The notes: generated from the sequence alone by a model not told the origin. DNA of 64,000 bases from DATFDN01 sp035685165 (GCA_035685165.1 DASRBI010000002.1:1-64000), one strand, 5' to 3'. Positions 43,437-53,726 are shown, counted from the first letter of the stretch. Numbers and translations: made by a program.

Positions 43437-45133
43437 CCGCCTATCCCGATTTTCCGAACACCGACCTGCTGGATCGCATCCCGCTCGATGCGCGCATCGT
43501 GCTCGATGTCGGCTGCGCGGCCGGCGCGCTCGGCGCCGAGTACCGCCGCCGCAATCCGCGCGCCCGCCTGCTTGGCATCGAGCAGGACCGAGAGGCTGCG
43601 CAGCTTGCCGCGCAGCGGCTCGACCTGGTCGCCAATGTCGACGTGGAGCAGGCGCCGCTGCCCTTCGCGCTGAGCGCCGGCATCGACTGCATCATCTATG
43701 GCGACGTGTTGGAGCATCTGAAGGACCCGTTCGGACTGCTCCGCCGCCACGGCGAGGCGCTGGCCGAGCACGGCACGATGCTGATCTCGGTGCCGAACGT
43801 GGAGCATTGGAGCTTCGCGGCGCGGCTGCTCACCGGCGGCTGGGACTACGAGGAGTCCGGCCTGTTCGACCGTACGCACCTCCGCTGGTTCAGCCTCGAG
43901 AGTATGCGGCGCGGGTTGGAGGCGATCGGCCTCGTGCCTTGCGACGTGCATCCACGCGTCTTCCAGAAGGAACGCGCGGAGGCGTTCGCCGCCTCGCTGA
44001 GGCCGGCGCTGGAGGTGCTGGGCGTCGATCCGCGAAGCTACGCGCAGCGCGCGGCGCCGCTGCAATATGTCTGGCGAGTGCGGCGAACGCCCGTCTCCCG
44101 CGTCATGATTGCCGCGACCATGTTGGAACCGGTGGGCGGGGTGTCCCACACGCGCGTCGTCTATCCGTTGCAGGCGATCGCGACCGATCCCGCCGTTCAG
44201 ACCGTGCTGCTCGCCGACGCCAAGCTGCCGGCCGTGCCGGAGGGAATGCCGCGCGTGCTGGTGCTGCACCGCCCGGTGCTGAGCGGCGAGCGCGGCGCCG
44301 AGATGCTGGCCCGCGTGATCGCCGCCGGATGGGTGGTGGTGACGGAGTTCGACGACCACCCGGGTTTCTTCCCCGCGCTGCGCGACGAGGGCTCGCTTTC
44401 CTTCACCGGCGTCCACGCCGTGCAGACCTCTACCGAACCCCTTGCTCGGGTGTTGCGCGCGTTCAACCCGGAGGTGCGCGTGTTCCCGAACGCCACGCGT
44501 GCGCTGCCCGAGCCCCGCAACTTCGACGAGCCGGGCGTGCTGACACTGTTCTTCGGCGCGCTCAACCGCGAGGCGGCCTGGCCGCCGCTGATGAAGGTGC
44601 TGAACGAGGTCGCCCAGTGGGCGGGTGCGCGGCTGCGCTTCTGCGTCGTGCACGATCGCGCCTTCTTCGATGCGCTGGAAACGCCGCACAAGAGCTTTAC
44701 GCCGACCTGCGACCACGACACCTATCTGCGGCTCCTCTGCGAATCGGAAATCTGTCTGATGCCGCTCGCCGACACCGAGTTCGACCGCGCCAAATCCGAC
44801 CTGAAATTCGTCGAGGCCGGCGCTTGCCGCGTCGCGCCCCTGGCGAGCGACATTGTGTACGGCGCCAGCATCGAGGACGGACGCACCGGCCTGCTGTTCC
44901 GCGACGCCGAGGAGCTGCGGGCGCGGCTGCGGCGCCTCATCGCCATGCCGGAGCTGGCCCGTACGCTTGCCGATGCCGCGCGCGCGTATGTCGCGGCGGA
45001 GCGGATGCTCGCCTATCAGGTGGCCGACCGGATCTGCTGGTATCGCTCGCTCTGGGCACGGCGCGAAGCGCTGACGGCCGCCGTGCGGGAACGCCTCGGC
45101 GGCGCCGCGGCGCAACCGGCTTCCGCCGCTTAG
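43433..45133 (+). CDS. SAM methyltransferase-glycosyltransferase fusion
   Basis: The 566-residue protein has an N-terminal class I methyltransferase (motif I IVLDVGCAAGALG at about 22-34, then IIYGDVLEHLKDPFGLLRRHGEAL and NVEHWSFAARLLTGGWDYEESGLFDRTHLRWFS). From about residue 215 it continues as a GT4-like glycosyltransferase (GGVSHTRVVYPLQAIATDP, FDDHPGFFPAL, LKFVEAGACRVAPLASDIVY with the acceptor-loop E). The GTG start overlaps the previous stop by 4 bp. It likely modifies a surface glycan or glycosylated metabolite. Confidence 0.87.
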   Translation: MTAYPDFPNTDLLDRIPLDARIVLDVGCAAGALGAEYRRRNPRARLLGIEQDREAAQLAAQRLDLVANVDVEQAPLPFALSAGIDCIIYGDVLEHLKDPFGLLRRHGEALAEHGTMLISVPNVEHWSFAARLLTGGWDYEESGLFDRTHLRWFSLESMRRGLEAIGLVPCDVHPRVFQKERAEAFAASLRPALEVLGVDPRSYAQRAAPLQYVWRVRRTPVSRVMIAATMLEPVGGVSHTRVVYPLQAIATDPAVQTVLLADAKLPAVPEGMPRVLVLHRPVLSGERGAEMLARVIAAGWVVVTEFDDHPGFFPALRDEGSLSFTGVHAVQTSTEPLARVLRAFNPEVRVFPNATRALPEPRNFDEPGVLTLFFGALNREAAWPPLMKVLNEVAQWAGARLRFCVVHDRAFFDALETPHKSFTPTCDHDTYLRLLCESEICLMPLADTEFDRAKSDLKFVEAGACRVAPLASDIVYGASIEDGRTGLLFRDAEELRARLRRLIAMPELARTLADAARAYVAAERMLAYQVADRICWYRSLWARREALTAAVRERLGGAAAQPASAA

Positions 45134-45151
45134 GACTACAGGGAGGGCTCC

Positions 45152-46480
45152 ATGACCGACCGCCGTGTCAACGCCGATCTCGATGCCGCCCTGGCCGACG
45201 CGAAGCAGGCCTATGTTGCCCGCAACCCGAAGAGCCTCGCGCGCCATGTGGAGGCGGCTGCGGTGATGCCGGGCGGCAACACCCGCACGGTGCTTCATTA
45301 CGATCCGTTCCCGGTAGCGATGGAAGCGGCCGAGGGCTGCCGACTGCGCGACATGGACGGGCACGAATACATTGACTTCCTCGGCGAATACACCGCCGGC
45401 ATCTACGGCCATTCGCACCCCGTGATCCGCGCGGCGTTGGAAACGGCGCTCGGCGGCGGGATCAATTTCGGCGCACACAATCTCTTGGAGGCGCGGTTCG
45501 CCCGCGCGGTGTGCGACCGTTTCGGGCTGGAGCGGGTCCGCTTCACCAACTCGGGGACCGAAGCGAACCTGATGGCGCTCTCGCTCGCCCGCGTGTTCAC
45601 CGGACGGCGCAAGGTGCTGGTGTTCGAGGGAGCTTATCACGGCGCGGTCTTCACCTTCGCAGGCGGCGGCAGCCCCATCAACGCGCCGTTCGACTTCGTC
45701 CTCGCCCCCTACAACGACACGGCGCGCACGCTGGTGCTGATCGAAGAGCACGCGGGCGACCTTGCGGCGGTCATCCTGGAGCCGATGATGGGCAGCGGCG
45801 GCTGCATCGCAGCCGCGCCCGACTTCCTGCACGCGCTGCGCGAGGCGGCGACGCGCGTGGGCGCGCTGCTCGTGCTGGACGAGGTGATGACCTCCCGGCT
45901 CGCGCCCTCCGGCCTCGGGGCGGCGCGGGGCGTGAAACCCGATCTGATGACGCTCGGCAAGTATGTGGGCGGCGGCATGTCGTTCGGCGCCTTCGGCGGA
46001 CGGGCGGAGATTCTCGACCTCTTCGATCCGCGCCGCCCGGACGCGCTGCCTCATGCCGGCACGTTCAACAACAACGTGCTGACGATGGCGGCGGGGCTGG
46101 CCGGGATCACCGACATCTACACGAAGGAGGCGTGCCTCGCCTTGAACGCGCGCGGCGAGGCGCTGCGCGAGCGGCTGAACCGTCTCTGCCGGGACGCGGG
46201 TGCGCCGGTGCAGTTCACCGGCATCGGCTCGATGCTGGCCGTGCACACGACCCCAGAGCCGGTGCGCGCGCCGGCCGACGCGGCGCGCGGCGATGCCAAG
46301 CTGAAGGAGCTGTTCTTCTTCGACATGCTCGCCCAGGGGATCTGGCTTGCCCGCCGCGGCATGATGGCGCTTTGCCTGCCCGTCGGCGACCCGGAATGTG
46401 CGGCGCTGGAGGGGGCGACGGCGGAGTTCCTCGCGTCCCGCCGCTCCTTGCTTCACGCCACCGCCGCCGCCGTGCCATAG
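45152..46480 (+). CDS. Class III aminotransferase (glutamate-1-semialdehyde aminomutase-like)
   Basis: The 442-residue PLP enzyme has VMPGGNTRTVLHYDPFP and FLGEYTAGIYGHSHPVI at the N-terminus, the NSGTEANLMALSLAR phosphate loop, the LVLDEVMTSR aspartate and the PLP lysine K270 in TLGKYVGGG. It resembles HemL but is the transaminase/aminomutase subgroup often found beside transporters, so HemL function is not assumed. GGGAGGG precedes the ATG. It lies 18 bp after the glycosyltransferase gene and 52 bp before ugpB. Confidence 0.88.
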   Translation: MTDRRVNADLDAALADAKQAYVARNPKSLARHVEAAAVMPGGNTRTVLHYDPFPVAMEAAEGCRLRDMDGHEYIDFLGEYTAGIYGHSHPVIRAALETALGGGINFGAHNLLEARFARAVCDRFGLERVRFTNSGTEANLMALSLARVFTGRRKVLVFEGAYHGAVFTFAGGGSPINAPFDFVLAPYNDTARTLVLIEEHAGDLAAVILEPMMGSGGCIAAAPDFLHALREAATRVGALLVLDEVMTSRLAPSGLGAARGVKPDLMTLGKYVGGGMSFGAFGGRAEILDLFDPRRPDALPHAGTFNNNVLTMAAGLAGITDIYTKEACLALNARGEALRERLNRLCRDAGAPVQFTGIGSMLAVHTTPEPVRAPADAARGDAKLKELFFFDMLAQGIWLARRGMMALCLPVGDPECAALEGATAEFLASRRSLLHATAAAVP

Positions 46481-46532
46481 AACCGTTACCGGAGGCGGCT
46501 AACAGCCTCGCCGTGCTATCCAGGGAGGACCG

Positions 46533-47867
46533 ATGAAACGCCGAACTCTTCTCGCCGGCGGCGCCGCGCTCGCCGCCGCGCCGCTCCTACCCGCCCGCGC
46601 CCAGGGCGCCAAGACGCACATCGTGTTCTGGCACGCCATGACCGGCGCGCTCGGCGATCAGGTGGCGAAACTCGTCAACGGTTTCAACGCCAGCCAGAAC
46701 GCGGTCGAGGTGGAGGCGGTCTACAAGGGCGGCTACGCAGACTTGCTGAACGCCACCATTGCCGCCTACCGGGCCGGGCAGGCGCCGCACATCGCGCAGA
46801 TTTTTGAGGTCGGCACCGGCACGATGCTCTCGGCCGGCAAGGCGGTGAAGCTGGTCGCCGATTTGATCAAGGAATACGGCGCGCCGATCCACCCCGACGC
46901 CTACATCCCGGCCGTGCGCGGCTACTACAGCCTCGCCGACGGGCGGATGGCGTCGATGCCGTTCAACTCATCGACCGCGATCATGTGGATCAACCGCGAC
47001 GCCTTCCGGAAGGCGGGGCTCGATCCCGACAAGCCGCCCGTCACCTGGGACGAGGCGCAGAAGGCGGCCGAGGCAATCAAGGCCAAGCAGGCAGCCGAAA
47101 TTCCGATGATCAGTTCCTGGTTCTCGTGGATTCAGCTCGAACAGTTCAGCGCCATCCACAACCTGCCGTTCGCAAGCGAGGAAAACGGCTTCGAGGGGCT
47201 GAACGCAAAGCTGGAGTTCAACGGCAAAGGGCAGGTCGGGCACATTCAGCGGCTGCTCGACATGGGCAAGGCCGGCACCTTCGTCTATGCCGGCCGGGAC
47301 AACGTGCCCGATCCGATCCTGGTGGGCGGCAAGGCGGGTATCGCCTTCAACTCCTCGGGCGAGCGGGGCGATCTTGTCAAAAGCGCCAAGTTCGACTTTG
47401 GGGCGGCCTATCTTCCGTACGATCCGAAGATCATCAAGTCGCCGCTCAATTCGATCATTGGCGGTGCCAGCCTGTGGACGATGACGGCACCCAGCCGCAC
47501 GGCGGCGGAATACAAGGCGGTCGGCCAGTTCTTCGGCTATCTCGGCACCCCCGAGAACGTCGCGCAATGGGCCGAGGCGACGGGCTATGTGCCTGTCACG
47601 GTGCCCGGCGGCGATGTGATGCAGAAGGACGGCTTTTTCGCCAAGAACAAAGGCGCCGACATTCCGGTGAAACAGCTCGAGCGCGGCAAGATGACACCCA
47701 ATTCGCGCGGACTGCGGCTCGGGCGTTTGCCAGAAATTCGCAACATCATCTACGAGGAAGTGGAAAAGGCCTTCCAGGGCCAGCAGGACGCGCAGCAGGC
47801 GCTCGATAACGCGGTGGAACGCGGCAATGCGGTGCTGCGCGCGTTCGAGCGGTCGGTGCACGCATAG
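46533..47867 (+). CDS. ugpB: Extracellular solute-binding protein, UgpB-like
   Basis: This is the periplasmic receptor of an ABC importer for glycerol-3-phosphate or a similar sugar compound. The 444-residue precursor has a signal peptide (1-24, cut after PARAQ). The mature protein follows UgpB: IVFWHAMTGALGDQVAKLVNGFN, APHIAQIFEVGTGTMLSAG, MPFNSSTAIMWINRDAFRKAGLD and SPLNSIIGGASLWTM. GGGAGGA precedes the ATG. The assignment rests on overall pattern; related diglyceride phosphodiester or sugar binders cannot be excluded. Confidence 0.87.
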   Translation: MKRRTLLAGGAALAAAPLLPARAQGAKTHIVFWHAMTGALGDQVAKLVNGFNASQNAVEVEAVYKGGYADLLNATIAAYRAGQAPHIAQIFEVGTGTMLSAGKAVKLVADLIKEYGAPIHPDAYIPAVRGYYSLADGRMASMPFNSSTAIMWINRDAFRKAGLDPDKPPVTWDEAQKAAEAIKAKQAAEIPMISSWFSWIQLEQFSAIHNLPFASEENGFEGLNAKLEFNGKGQVGHIQRLLDMGKAGTFVYAGRDNVPDPILVGGKAGIAFNSSGERGDLVKSAKFDFGAAYLPYDPKIIKSPLNSIIGGASLWTMTAPSRTAAEYKAVGQFFGYLGTPENVAQWAEATGYVPVTVPGGDVMQKDGFFAKNKGADIPVKQLERGKMTPNSRGLRLGRLPEIRNIIYEEVEKAFQGQQDAQQALDNAVERGNAVLRAFERSVHA

Positions 47868-47884
47868 GCGTCGCGGTGTCCCTG

Positions 47885-48018
47885 ACCCCTCACCTGGCCT
47901 CTCCCCTCTCCCGAGATCGGGAAAGGGGAGAGGTACCGGTTTCACCGTTCGCACGGTGCCGAAATCCGCCTCTCCCCTCTCCCGCCGGGCGGGAGAGGGG
48001 AGAGGCCAGGTGAGGGGT
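47885..48018. repeat. Long inverted repeat between ugpB and ugpA
   Basis: The 29-nt arms 47885-47913 and 47990-48018 are perfect reverse complements, built of CCTCTCCCCTCTCCC. Inner copies of the same motif (about 47920-47933 and 47970-47984) allow alternative pairing. The element is of a dispersed intergenic type (similar runs occur at about 15036-15068 and 23610-23690). In RNA it would form a long stable stem between the binding protein and permease genes. Confidence 0.75.
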
Positions 48019-48032
48019 GAGGGCGCGCGGGG

Positions 48033-48914
48033 ATGGAGCGGCGCACGCTGTTCGACGGGCGGCTGCTGCCGATCCTGCTCGTGCTGCCGCAGCTCGTAAT
48101 TTCCTTCATCTTCTTCTACTGGCCGGCCGCCGCGGCGGTGTGGTCGAGCCTGCTGACGCAGGATGCGTTCGGTCAGGGTTCGGTGTTCGTCGGGCTCGCC
48201 AACTTCGCAGATCTCTTATCCGATCCGCGCTACCTGGCGACCGTGGGGCGCACCGCGTTGTTTTGCGCCGCGGTGTCGGCGATCTCGATGAGCGTCGCGC
48301 TGCTGCTCGCGGTCTTCGCCGATCACGAGATACGCGGCCGCACGATCTATCGCACGCTGCTGATCTGGCCCTATGCCGTCGCACCCGCGATCTCAGCGGT
48401 GCTCTGGGTGTTCCTGCTCAACCCGCAGGTCGGGCTGATCGGGCGGATGCTGAGCCGGGGCGGGATCGACTGGAACTATGCGGTGAGCGGCGGGCAGGCG
48501 CTGCTGCTCGTGATCCTCGCCAGCGCGTGGAAGCAAGTTAGCTACAATTTCATCTTCTTCCTCGCCGGTTTGCAGTCGATCCCGCGCGCGGTGATCGAGG
48601 CGGCGCGCATGGACGGCTCGCGCGGCTGGCGGCGCTTCCGCACCATCACCCTGCCGCTGCTCGTGCCGACGCTATTTTTCCTGCTGGTGGTCAACCTCAC
48701 CTACGCCGCGTTCGACACGTTCGGCACGATCTGGGCGATCACCCAGGGCGGCCCGGGGCAGGCCACGCAGACTCTGGTGGTGCAGGTCTATCGCGACGGC
48801 GTGGTGAACCTCGATCTCGGCTCGTCGGCGGCGCAGTCGGTGCTGCTGATGGCGACGATCATCCTGCTGACTGCCGTGCAATTCCGCTTCCTCGGCCGGC
48901 GGACGGCGGGATGA
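48033..48914 (+). CDS. ugpA: ABC transporter permease, UgpA-like
   Basis: The 293-residue inner-membrane subunit has six helices (LPQLVISFIFFYWPAAAAVWSS first) and the EAA loop ARMDGSRGWRRFRTITLPLL that docks on the ATPase. FGTIWAITQGGPGQATQTLVVQVYRDGV is typical of UgpA. Its stop overlaps the ugpE start by 4 bp (ATGA). It is separated from ugpB by the inverted repeat. Confidence 0.92.
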   Translation: MERRTLFDGRLLPILLVLPQLVISFIFFYWPAAAAVWSSLLTQDAFGQGSVFVGLANFADLLSDPRYLATVGRTALFCAAVSAISMSVALLLAVFADHEIRGRTIYRTLLIWPYAVAPAISAVLWVFLLNPQVGLIGRMLSRGGIDWNYAVSGGQALLLVILASAWKQVSYNFIFFLAGLQSIPRAVIEAARMDGSRGWRRFRTITLPLLVPTLFFLLVVNLTYAAFDTFGTIWAITQGGPGQATQTLVVQVYRDGVVNLDLGSSAAQSVLLMATIILLTAVQFRFLGRRTAG

Positions 48915-49788
48915 GCACCGTGGCGGAACGGCTCGCGGCGGTGGACGAAAGCTTGGCCGTCCCCCGCGCGCGCCCCGATTATCTCGCCCATTTCGTCCTG
49001 CTGCTCGGCGTGGCGCTGTTCGCCTTTCCGCTCTGGCTCGCCATAGCGGGTTCGACGCAGGACTCCGGTGCTATCCGCCGCGGCGAGCTTTCGCTGCTGC
49101 CGGGCGGGCAGGGGCTCGCCGCCTATGCCCATGTGCTGACGCAAGGCACCGGCGGGGCGCCGCCCGTGTGGCACATGCTGCTGGTTTCCGCCGGGATGGC
49201 GCTGGTGATCGCGAGCGGCAAGATCTTCGTCTCGCTGCTGTCGGCGTTCGCCGTGGTGTTCTTCCGCTTCCCGCTGCGCCGCACGGCGTTCTGGGTGATC
49301 TTCATCACGCTCATGCTGCCGGTGGAAGTGCGGATCATGCCGACCTACGCGGTAATGGCGGACCTTCACCTCATCAACACGTTCACCGGCCTTACCGTGC
49401 CGCTGATCGCCTCGGCCACCGCCACCTTGCTGTTCCGCCAAGTCTTCGTGGCCATTCCCGATGAGCTCGTGGAGGCGGCGCGGATGGACGGCGCGGGGCC
49501 GCTGCGCTTCCTCAAGGACGTGCTGATCCCGGTCTCGGCGGCCAATCTCGCCGCCTTGTTCGTGATCCTGTTCGTCTACGGCTGGAACCAGTATCTCTGG
49601 CCTCTGCTGGTGGCGACCGACCCCAGGCTCGATCCGATCGTCGTCGGCATCACCCAAGGCATTAGCGTGGAGGCGGAGACCGACTGGGCAGGCGTGATGG
49701 CGACCGCGGTGCTCGCTGTGCTGCCGCCCGTTCTGGTGGTGGTGGCGATGCAACGCTGGTTCGTCGCCGGCCTGACGGAAGCCGAGAA

Positions 49789-49792
<4 letters not shown>
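48911..49792 (+). CDS. ugpE: ABC transporter permease, UgpE-like
   Basis: The 293-residue second permease has six helices, MLPVEVRIMPTYAVMADLHLINTF and the EAA loop VEAARMDGAGPLRFLKDVLIPV. FVYGWNQYLWPLLVATDPRLDPIVVGI matches UgpE-type subunits. It overlaps ugpA and the ATPase gene by 4 bp on each side. Confidence 0.92.
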
Positions 49793-50862
<1,070 letters not shown>

Positions 50863-50886
50863 TATAATACCACATCCCGCCGGCGC

Positions 50887-50915
50887 TTGACCGGCCGGAC
50901 TTTCCGCCCGATAAG
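50887..50915 (+). promoter_or_regulatory. Putative promoter of rplM-rpsI
   Basis: TTGACC (50887-50892) and GATAAG (50910-50915) are spaced by 17 bp, 36 bp before the rplM start, in the short gap after ugpC. The -35 is five of six; the -10 is four of six. Confidence 0.5.
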
Positions 50916-50950
50916 CCGCGACCGTTTTCCGCCAGGGACCGCCACCGCCA

Positions 50951-51415
50951 ATGAAGACCACCCTCTCGCTCAAGCCCGCGGAGGTGAAGAAGGACTGGGT
51001 GCTGATCGACGCCGAGGGCGTCGTGCTCGGCCGCCTCGCCTCCATCATCGCCATGCGGCTGCGCGGCAAGCACAAGCCGCAATTCACGCCGCATGTTGAT
51101 TGCGGCGACAACGTTGTGGTGGTGAACGCCGCCAAGGTGCGGATCACCGGCAATAAGGCCGAGCAGTCGGTGTTTTACTGGCACACCGGCTATCCGGGCG
51201 GGATCAAGGGCCGTACGATCAAACAGCGGCTGGAGAGCGCGCATCCCGAGCGGGTGGTTCAGAAGGCGGTCGAGCGGATGATCACGCGCGGGCCGCTGCA
51301 GCGGCGGCAGATGAAGCATCTTTACGTTTATGGCGGCGCCGAGCATCCGCACGCCGGACAGGCGCCGAAGCCGCTCGACGTCGCGGCGATGAACCCGAAG
51401 AACAAGAGGGCCTGA
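50951..51415 (+). CDS. rplM: 50S ribosomal protein L13
   Basis: The 154-residue protein is a normal L13: MKTTLSLKPAEVKKDWVLIDAEG, VVLGRLASIIAMRLRGKHKP, VDCGDNVVVVNAAKVRITGNK and the YVYGGAEHPHAGQAPKPLDV tail. It is followed after 4 bp by rpsI, the standard L13-S9 operon. Confidence 0.97.
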   Translation: MKTTLSLKPAEVKKDWVLIDAEGVVLGRLASIIAMRLRGKHKPQFTPHVDCGDNVVVVNAAKVRITGNKAEQSVFYWHTGYPGGIKGRTIKQRLESAHPERVVQKAVERMITRGPLQRRQMKHLYVYGGAEHPHAGQAPKPLDVAAMNPKNKRA

Positions 51416-51419
51416 GCCG

Positions 51420-51944
51420 ATGTCGGGAACCCAGCAGGCGGGCCGCACCCTCGCCGACCTTAAGGAAATGCTCGCCTCCCAGCAGGCCGCCACGCCCGCC
51501 GCGCCGGGTGCGGAGCCCTCGGCCGCGCAGGTGGCTCGCGAGCCTAAGCGCGACTCGCTCGGCCGCTCCTACGCCACGGGACGGCGCAAGGACGCGGTGG
51601 CGCGCGTGTGGGTGAAGCCAGGCAAGGGGCAGATCACCATCAATGGCCGCCCGGCGGCGCAGTATTTCGCCCGCCCGGTGCTGCGGATGCTGCTGACCCA
51701 GCCCTTTCTGGTCGCCGACCGCTACAACCAGTTCGATGTGATGTGCACCGTGACGGGCGGCGGGCTTTCCGGCCAGGCAGGCGCAGTGCGGCACGGCATC
51801 AGCCGCGCGCTGACGAACTACGAGCCGGAGCTGCGTTCGATCCTGAAGGCGGCCGGGTTCCTGACGCGCGATCCGCGCGTGGTGGAGCGGAAGAAGTACG
51901 GCAAGGCGAAGGCCCGCCGCAGCTTCCAGTTCAGCAAGCGGTAG
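51420..51944 (+). CDS. rpsI: 30S ribosomal protein S9
   Basis: The 174-residue protein has the S9 core from about residue 50 (SYATGRRKDAVARVWVKPGKGQITING, GLSGQAGAVRHGISRAL) and ends in the conserved KKYGKAKARRSFQFSKR. The first 45-50 residues are an Ala/Gln-rich extension, as in many alphaproteobacterial S9 proteins, though at the long end. It is coupled to rplM. Confidence 0.97.
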   Translation: MSGTQQAGRTLADLKEMLASQQAATPAAPGAEPSAAQVAREPKRDSLGRSYATGRRKDAVARVWVKPGKGQITINGRPAAQYFARPVLRMLLTQPFLVADRYNQFDVMCTVTGGGLSGQAGAVRHGISRALTNYEPELRSILKAAGFLTRDPRVVERKKYGKAKARRSFQFSKR

Positions 51945-52010
51945 TTCGTTATCGGTCCGAAGCGGACCGGGCGCATTCGGTTCGCGGCATCTTGCCGGGC
52001 GCTGGAACGC

Positions 52011-52112
52011 GTCGGGCGGGGAGATCTGGTGACGGCTGCCACGCCCGGCGATTACGGGAAGCCGCGGCCGGCGCTGATCATCCAGGCCGACGCCGTTTCG
52101 GAGCACCCGTCT
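52011..52112 (+). pseudogene. MazF/PemK-like toxin fragment
   Basis: Between rpsI and argC one frame reads GRGDLVTAATPGDYGKPRPA then LIIQADAVSEHPS, the first strands of PemK/MazF endoribonuclease toxins. The family continues HPSVTLLPL, but here the similarity ends after HPS. No start codon with a ribosome binding site and no antitoxin gene are seen, so it is a truncated remnant. Confidence 0.7.
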
Positions 52113-52207
52113 TGTGGCGGGCGCTGCCCCGACCTGCGCTTCCCGTGCGTTGCCATGCCGGGAACGGGCGGGTACGTTCGCGCCCCTTCCGCGTTCAGGA
52201 TCGCGCC

Positions 52208-53167
52208 ATGTCCAAACCGACGGTGTTCATCGACGGCGAAGCCGGCACGACGGGTCTCGGCATCCGCGACCGGCTGCGCGCGATGAACGCGGTCGAGGTC
52301 CGCAGCCTGCCCGCCGAACACCGCAAGGACCCCGCCGCGCGCCGCGACATCATGGCCGAAGTCGATCTGGTGATCCTGTGCCTGCCGGACGCGGCGGCCA
52401 AGGAGTCCGCCGCCCTCGCCGCTGGGCTCGGCCACCACGCCCCGAAGCTACTCGACGCCAGCACCGCGCATCGGGTGCATCCCGATTGGGTTTATGGCTT
52501 CCCCGAGCTGGCGCCCGGGCAGGCCGAGCGGATCGCGCGCGCCGCCAAGGTCGCCAATCCCGGCTGCTACCCTACCGGCGCGCTGGCCCTACTCCGCCCG
52601 CTGGTCGATGCCGGACTGATCCCGCCCGACTATCCGGTTACGATCAATGCCGTCAGCGGCTACTCGGGCGGCGGCAAGAGCATGATCGAGGCGCATGAGC
52701 GCGCCGGCGGCCCGGCCTTCGAGCTCTACGGGCTCGGGCTCGAGCACAAGCATCTGCCGGAAATCCATGCCTACAGCAGTCTGACGCGCCGGCCGATCTT
52801 CGTCCCGTCGGTGGGTCATTTCCGGCAAGGGATGCTCGTTTCGATACCGCTGCATCTGGACACGCTGCCGGGCAAGCCGGCGGCGGCCGATCTGCACGCG
52901 GCGCTGGCGGCGCATTTCGCCGGCAGCGCACACGTGAAACTGGTACCGCCCGATCCCTCCGGCCGGCTGGAGCCGGAGGCGCTGAACGGCACGAACGACA
53001 TGGAACTGACGGTCCATGCCAACGAGGCGCACCGGCAGGCGGTGCTAGTGGCCCGGCTCGACAATCTCGGCAAGGGCGCTTCGGGAGCCGCAGTGCAGAA
53101 CATGTGCCTGATGCTCGGCCTCGCCGCCGCGCCGGCCGTGCGCACGCTGGAGGCGGCGGATGCCTGA
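52208..53167 (+). CDS. argC: N-acetyl-gamma-glutamyl-phosphate reductase (type 2)
   Basis: ArgC reduces N-acetylglutamyl phosphate in arginine synthesis. The 319-residue protein is the short type 2 form: VFIDGEAGTTGLGIRDRL at the NADP site, the catalytic C120 in ANPGCYPTGALAL, and AVSGYSGGGKSMIE. The position after rplM-rpsI is conserved in alphaproteobacteria. It overlaps the gamma carbonic anhydrase gene by 8 bp. Confidence 0.96.
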   Translation: MSKPTVFIDGEAGTTGLGIRDRLRAMNAVEVRSLPAEHRKDPAARRDIMAEVDLVILCLPDAAAKESAALAAGLGHHAPKLLDASTAHRVHPDWVYGFPELAPGQAERIARAAKVANPGCYPTGALALLRPLVDAGLIPPDYPVTINAVSGYSGGGKSMIEAHERAGGPAFELYGLGLEHKHLPEIHAYSSLTRRPIFVPSVGHFRQGMLVSIPLHLDTLPGKPAAADLHAALAAHFAGSAHVKLVPPDPSGRLEPEALNGTNDMELTVHANEAHRQAVLVARLDNLGKGASGAAVQNMCLMLGLAAAPAVRTLEAADA

Positions 53168-53726
53168 CTTACGGATGGGACGCATCGAGGCCGTTGGCGG
53201 CAGCGGGCCGCTTTACGCGCTCGATGGCGTGGCGCCGCGCGTGCACCCTTCGGCCTTCGTCGCGCCGACGGCGGCGGTGATCGGCAATGTGGAGATCGGT
53301 CCCGAATCGGGCGTGTGGTTCGGCACGGTGATCCGCGCCGACACCAATTTCATCCGCATCGGCGCGCGCACCAACATCCAGGACGGCACGATCGTCCATG
53401 TGGACGACAGTTTCCCCACCCTGATCGGCGACGACGTGACGATCGGCCATGCCGCGATCATCCATTGCTGCACGCTGAAGGACGGCGCCTTCGTCGGCAT
53501 GGGTTCTACCGTGCTCGACGAGGCGGTGATCGAGGAAGAGGGGATGCTCGCCGCGGGTGGCTTGCTGACGCCGGGCAAGGTCATCGGCCGGCGCGAGCTT
53601 TGGACCGGGAGCCCCGCCAAGCTGCGCCGCGTGATGGACGAGGTGGAGCGGCGCGGGTTCGACCGCAACGCCGAGGTGTACCGCAGACTGGCGGCGCGCT
53701 ATTTGACCGGCCTCGGGCCCGCCTAG
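53160..53726 (+). CDS. Gamma carbonic anhydrase family protein
   Basis: The 188-residue left-handed beta-helix protein has hexapeptide repeats (VIGNVEIGPESGVWFGTVIRAD) and the three zinc-ligand histidines in TIVHVDD and IGHAAIIHCC. It may hydrate CO2 or act on another substrate, as activity is lost in part of the family. Its stop codon shares the CTAG palindrome with the stop of a convergent toxin remnant. Confidence 0.92.
   Translation: MPDLRMGRIEAVGGSGPLYALDGVAPRVHPSAFVAPTAAVIGNVEIGPESGVWFGTVIRADTNFIRIGARTNIQDGTIVHVDDSFPTLIGDDVTIGHAAIIHCCTLKDGAFVGMGSTVLDEAVIEEEGMLAAGGLLTPGKVIGRRELWTGSPAKLRRVMDEVERRGFDRNAEVYRRLAARYLTGLGPA

Noticed and set aside
43418..46456. A 1012-codon open frame on the minus strand
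   Set aside because: It is antisense to the methyltransferase-glycosyltransferase and aminotransferase genes; the translation is Arg/His/Gln/Ala-rich noise typical of GC-rich antisense frames.
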